In this document: piece after piece, positions 61,780-64,000 of the stretch | Layout: each line of letters begins with the position of its first letter | Position numbering within the stretch: the first letter of the stretch is position 1 | NCBI RefSeq assembly: GCF_021730435.1 | Contig: NZ_JABWGX010000013.1 | Span: forward strand, 62,001 to 126,000 | DNA from: Xanthobacter agilis | GTDB taxonomy: Bacteria; Pseudomonadota; Alphaproteobacteria; Rhizobiales; Xanthobacteraceae | Direction of reading: 5' to 3' | Length of the DNA stretch: 64,000 nucleotides | Notes under the pieces: model-generated | What the model saw: the letters and a program-made list of their open reading frames with translations, nothing else | What the model was told of the DNA's origin: nothing | Database searches by the model: none | Program-made: the position numbers and the translations under genes

Positions 61780-62799
61780 TCATTGGGGCGCCGTCCCGGT
61801 AAAGTGCAGGACGCTGGCCACCACCACCACCGCCACCAGCGAAATCGGCAGGAACACCTTCCAGCCGAGCCGCATGAGCTGGTCGTAGCGATAGCGCGGG
61901 ACAATCGCCTTCGCCATGGCGAACAGGAAGAACATGAAGCAGAGCTTCAGAACGAACCAAACCACCCCCGGCACCCAGGTGAACGGCGCGAACGGCAATG
62001 GCGACAGCCAACCCCCGAGGAACAAAATGGTTCCCATGGCGCACATGGTCACGATGGCCACATACTCGCCAAGCATGAACAGCAGGTAGGGGGTGGAGCC
62101 GTATTCGGTCATGAAGCCCGCCACCAGCTCCGATTCCGCTTCGACCAGATCGAACGGAGGCCGGTTCGTCTCGGCAAGGGCGGAGACGAAGAAGATGACG
62201 AACATCGGCAGCAGCGGCAAAAAATACCAGTTCAGCAGACCGAACCGGCCGTTCTGCGCCTCCACGATGTCACTGAGGTTCAGCGAGCCGGCGCACATCA
62301 GCACCGTGATGATGACGAAGCCGATGGAGACCTCATAAGACACCATCTGCGCTGCAGAGCGCAGCGAGGCTAGGAATGGATACTTCGAGTTCGAAGCCCA
62401 GCCACCCATGATGATGCCGTACACGCCCAGCGAAGAGATGGCGAAGATGTAGAGCACGCCCACGTTGATGTCGGCGATCACCCAGCCGTCCGCGATCGGC
62501 ACCACGGCCCAAGCCGCCAGCGCCAGCACGCAGGTGACCAGCGGCGCCAGCAGGAACAACACCTTGTTGGAGCCTGCCGGAATGGTCGGCTCCTTCAGTA
62601 CGAATTTGAGAAGATCCGCGAACGATTGGAAGAGGCCAAAAGGCCCAACCACGTTGGGTCCCCGCCGCATCTGCACCGCCGCCCAGATCTTACGATCGGC
62701 AAGCAGGATGTAGGCGATGAAGATCAGGAGCGCCACCAGCAGAGCCAAGCTCTGCCCGATGATGATCAGCACCTGGATAAGGGTGTCCTGCCAGCTCAT
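61780..62799 (-). CDS. nuoH: NADH-quinone oxidoreductase subunit H
   Basis: 339 aa with about eight membrane helices. It forms most of the quinone-binding chamber. [20 protein letters not shown] at the N-terminus, [20 protein letters not shown], and [20 protein letters not shown] with the conserved Glu residues are intact. [17 protein letters not shown] is at the C-terminus. It follows nuoG after 101 bp. Confidence 0.97.
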   Translation of the reverse strand: MSWQDTLIQVLIIIGQSLALLVALLIFIAYILLADRKIWAAVQMRRGPNVVGPFGLFQSFADLLKFVLKEPTIPAGSNKVLFLLAPLVTCVLALAAWAVVPIADGWVIADINVGVLYIFAISSLGVYGIIMGGWASNSKYPFLASLRSAAQMVSYEVSIGFVIITVLMCAGSLNLSDIVEAQNGRFGLLNWYFLPLLPMFVIFFVSALAETNRPPFDLVEAESELVAGFMTEYGSTPYLLFMLGEYVAIVTMCAMGTILFLGGWLSPLPFAPFTWVPGVVWFVLKLCFMFFLFAMAKAIVPRYRYDQLMRLGWKVFLPISLVAVVVVASVLHFTGTAPQ

Positions 62800-62900
62800 C
62801 GGCTTATCGCCCCCTCACGCTGCCCGCGCACAGGCCGAAGCCCGTGCCCGGTGCGCCGCTTGCGGCGCGAACTGTTGGTTATCGCGACGATCCATGCGCC

Positions 62901-64000
62901 TCACTCCGCCGCTTCCGCGGCCGATGCCGCGCGCAGCGCCGAGCATTCCGCCATGATCGCGGACGCGCGGGCGATTGGGTTCGTCAGATAGAAATCCGAG
63001 ACCGCCGCCACGAATGGCGCCTTGCTCACCGTTCCGCCGATCTTCGCCAAGCCGCCGATCGCCGAAGCATCCGCCGGCGCGATCTGGTCGACGCGGCCGA
63101 GATGGGGAAGCTCCGCCATCAGCTTGCTCCGCAGCGCACCAAGAGTGTCGAACGGCAGCCTCTGCCCAACCACATCGGACAACGCGCGCAGAATAGCCCA
63201 TTCCTCGCGCGCATCCCCGGGCGGAAACGCTGCCCGGCTGGCCAGTTGCACGCGCCCTTCGGTGTTCACATAGAGGCCCGACTTTTCGGTATAGGCCGCG
63301 CCAGGCAGGATCACGTCCGCCCGATGGGCGCCGCGATCACCGTGGCTACCGATGTAGACCACGAACGCGCCCGGAGCGATCTCGACCTCGTCCGCGCCAA
63401 GCAGGAACGCCACATCCAGCGCCCCGGCAACCGCCATCTGTTTGGCGTTGAGCCCCTTCGGCCCCGGCACCGCGCCCACATCCAGCGCGCCCACCCGCGC
63501 CGCAGCCGTGTGCAACACGGCAAAGCCGTTCCAGTCGTCCGTGACCGCACCGCTTTCGACCGCCACCTGCGCGGCCCGCGACAGGATCGCCGCGCCATCT
63601 TCCCGCGCCAGCGCGCCTTGACCAACGACAATCATCGGCCGCTGCGCCTGCTTCAACACATCGCCGAAGGCACCGAGGTTCGCAAGGCTCTCGGGACCTG
63701 CGCCCAGATACTCATAGGTGTAGGTCAGGTCCACCTGCGCGCCGATCAGGCCCACCTTCAGCCCGCCCTGCCGCCACCTCTTCCGGATCCGGGCATTCAG
63801 CACCGAAGCCTCGCTCCGCGGGTCGGTGCCCACGAGCAGGATGGCGTCCGCCGCATCGATCCCGGCGATGGAGGGGTTGAACACATAGGTGGCGCGACCC
63901 AAGGCCGGGTCCAGCGCCGCACCGTCCTGCCGCGCATCGATATTGGAAGAGCCGAGCTTGGCGATAAGGCTCTTCAGCGCGTAAGCCTCCTCCACGGTGG
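62901..64000 (-). CDS. nuoG: NADH-quinone oxidoreductase subunit G, C-terminal part
   Basis: The frame is open from the stop at 62901 to the right edge (366 codons), so only the C-terminal half is seen. It is the molybdopterin-oxidoreductase-like domain of NuoG: FNPSIAGIDAADAILLVGTD, GADEVEIAPGAFVVYIGSHG, ADVILPGAAYTEKSGLYVNT and NTEGRVQL are typical. The C-terminal about 40 residues (DFYLTNPIARASAIMAECSA) are also conserved. The N-terminal [FeS] region lies outside. It precedes nuoH, which fits the standard order. Confidence 0.95.
   Translation of the reverse strand, partial: TVEEAYALKSLIAKLGSSNIDARQDGAALDPALGRATYVFNPSIAGIDAADAILLVGTDPRSEASVLNARIRKRWRQGGLKVGLIGAQVDLTYTYEYLGAGPESLANLGAFGDVLKQAQRPMIVVGQGALAREDGAAILSRAAQVAVESGAVTDDWNGFAVLHTAAARVGALDVGAVPGPKGLNAKQMAVAGALDVAFLLGADEVEIAPGAFVVYIGSHGDRGAHRADVILPGAAYTEKSGLYVNTEGRVQLASRAAFPPGDAREEWAILRALSDVVGQRLPFDTLGALRSKLMAELPHLGRVDQIAPADASAIGGLAKIGGTVSKAPFVAAVSDFYLTNPIARASAIMAECSALRAASAAEAAE

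Overview
The window is a GC-rich chromosomal segment of an alphaproteobacterium of the order Hyphomicrobiales (Rhizobiales), most plausibly Xanthobacteraceae (Xanthobacter/Azorhizobium-like). This rests on gene order and family content, not on a marker search. Nearly all of it is housekeeping core. I saw no tRNA, rRNA, CRISPR array, insertion sequence or prophage.

Layout, left to right. (1) 1-4.5 kb: a truncated alpha/beta-hydrolase lipoprotein and pcm on the minus strand, then recG and a DUF454 membrane protein on the plus strand. (2) 4.5-9.9 kb: a membrane diguanylate cyclase, then glmS and glmU (UDP-GlcNAc supply), all minus, and a small membrane protein. (3) 9.8-15.1 kb: a cyclic beta-(1,3),(1,6)-glucan locus resembling ndvC/ndvB of Bradyrhizobium, with a small exported protein between them. 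(4) 15.2-17.3 kb: mobA and citrate synthase gltA. (5) 17.7-32.7 kb, minus: one long envelope/translation block. In transcription order it reads rpsB, tsf, pyrH, frr, uppS, cdsA, dxr, rseP, bamA, lpxD, fabZ, lpxA, lpxI, lpxB. It covers isoprenoid carrier, phospholipid, lipid A and outer-membrane protein assembly. (6) 32.9-37.0 kb, minus: a phosphatase-like exported protein lacking its catalytic Cys, and dnaE. (7) 37.4-43.1 kb, plus: glyA, nrdR, ribD, ribE, ribH, nusB, thiL. (8) 43.1-44.6 kb: a small accessory patch with a wrecked EamA-transporter gene and a sulfotransferase-like gene. (9) 44.6-50.8 kb, minus: exbB-exbD-tonB and proS-lolC-lolD. (10) 51.8-64 kb, minus: nuoG (cut by the window edge), H, I, J, K, L, M, N, then birA, rnj, mce and a DUF1467 gene.

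Many neighbours overlap by 1-4 bases (ATGA or TGATG), so translational coupling is common. Regulatory DNA of interest is concentrated in a few spacers. The proS upstream region has two TTGCGNCGCAA palindromes 22 bp apart around overlapping divergent promoter-like sequences, followed by a possible terminated small RNA. A MetR-type TGAA-N5-TTCA site lies upstream of glyA. A 13-bp direct repeat lies upstream of glmS. Several strong hairpins lie between operon genes. I found no large undescribed system; the most unusual items are the proS/small-RNA control region, the Cys-less LMW-phosphatase homologue, the EamA pseudogene and the extended ribosomal protein S2.
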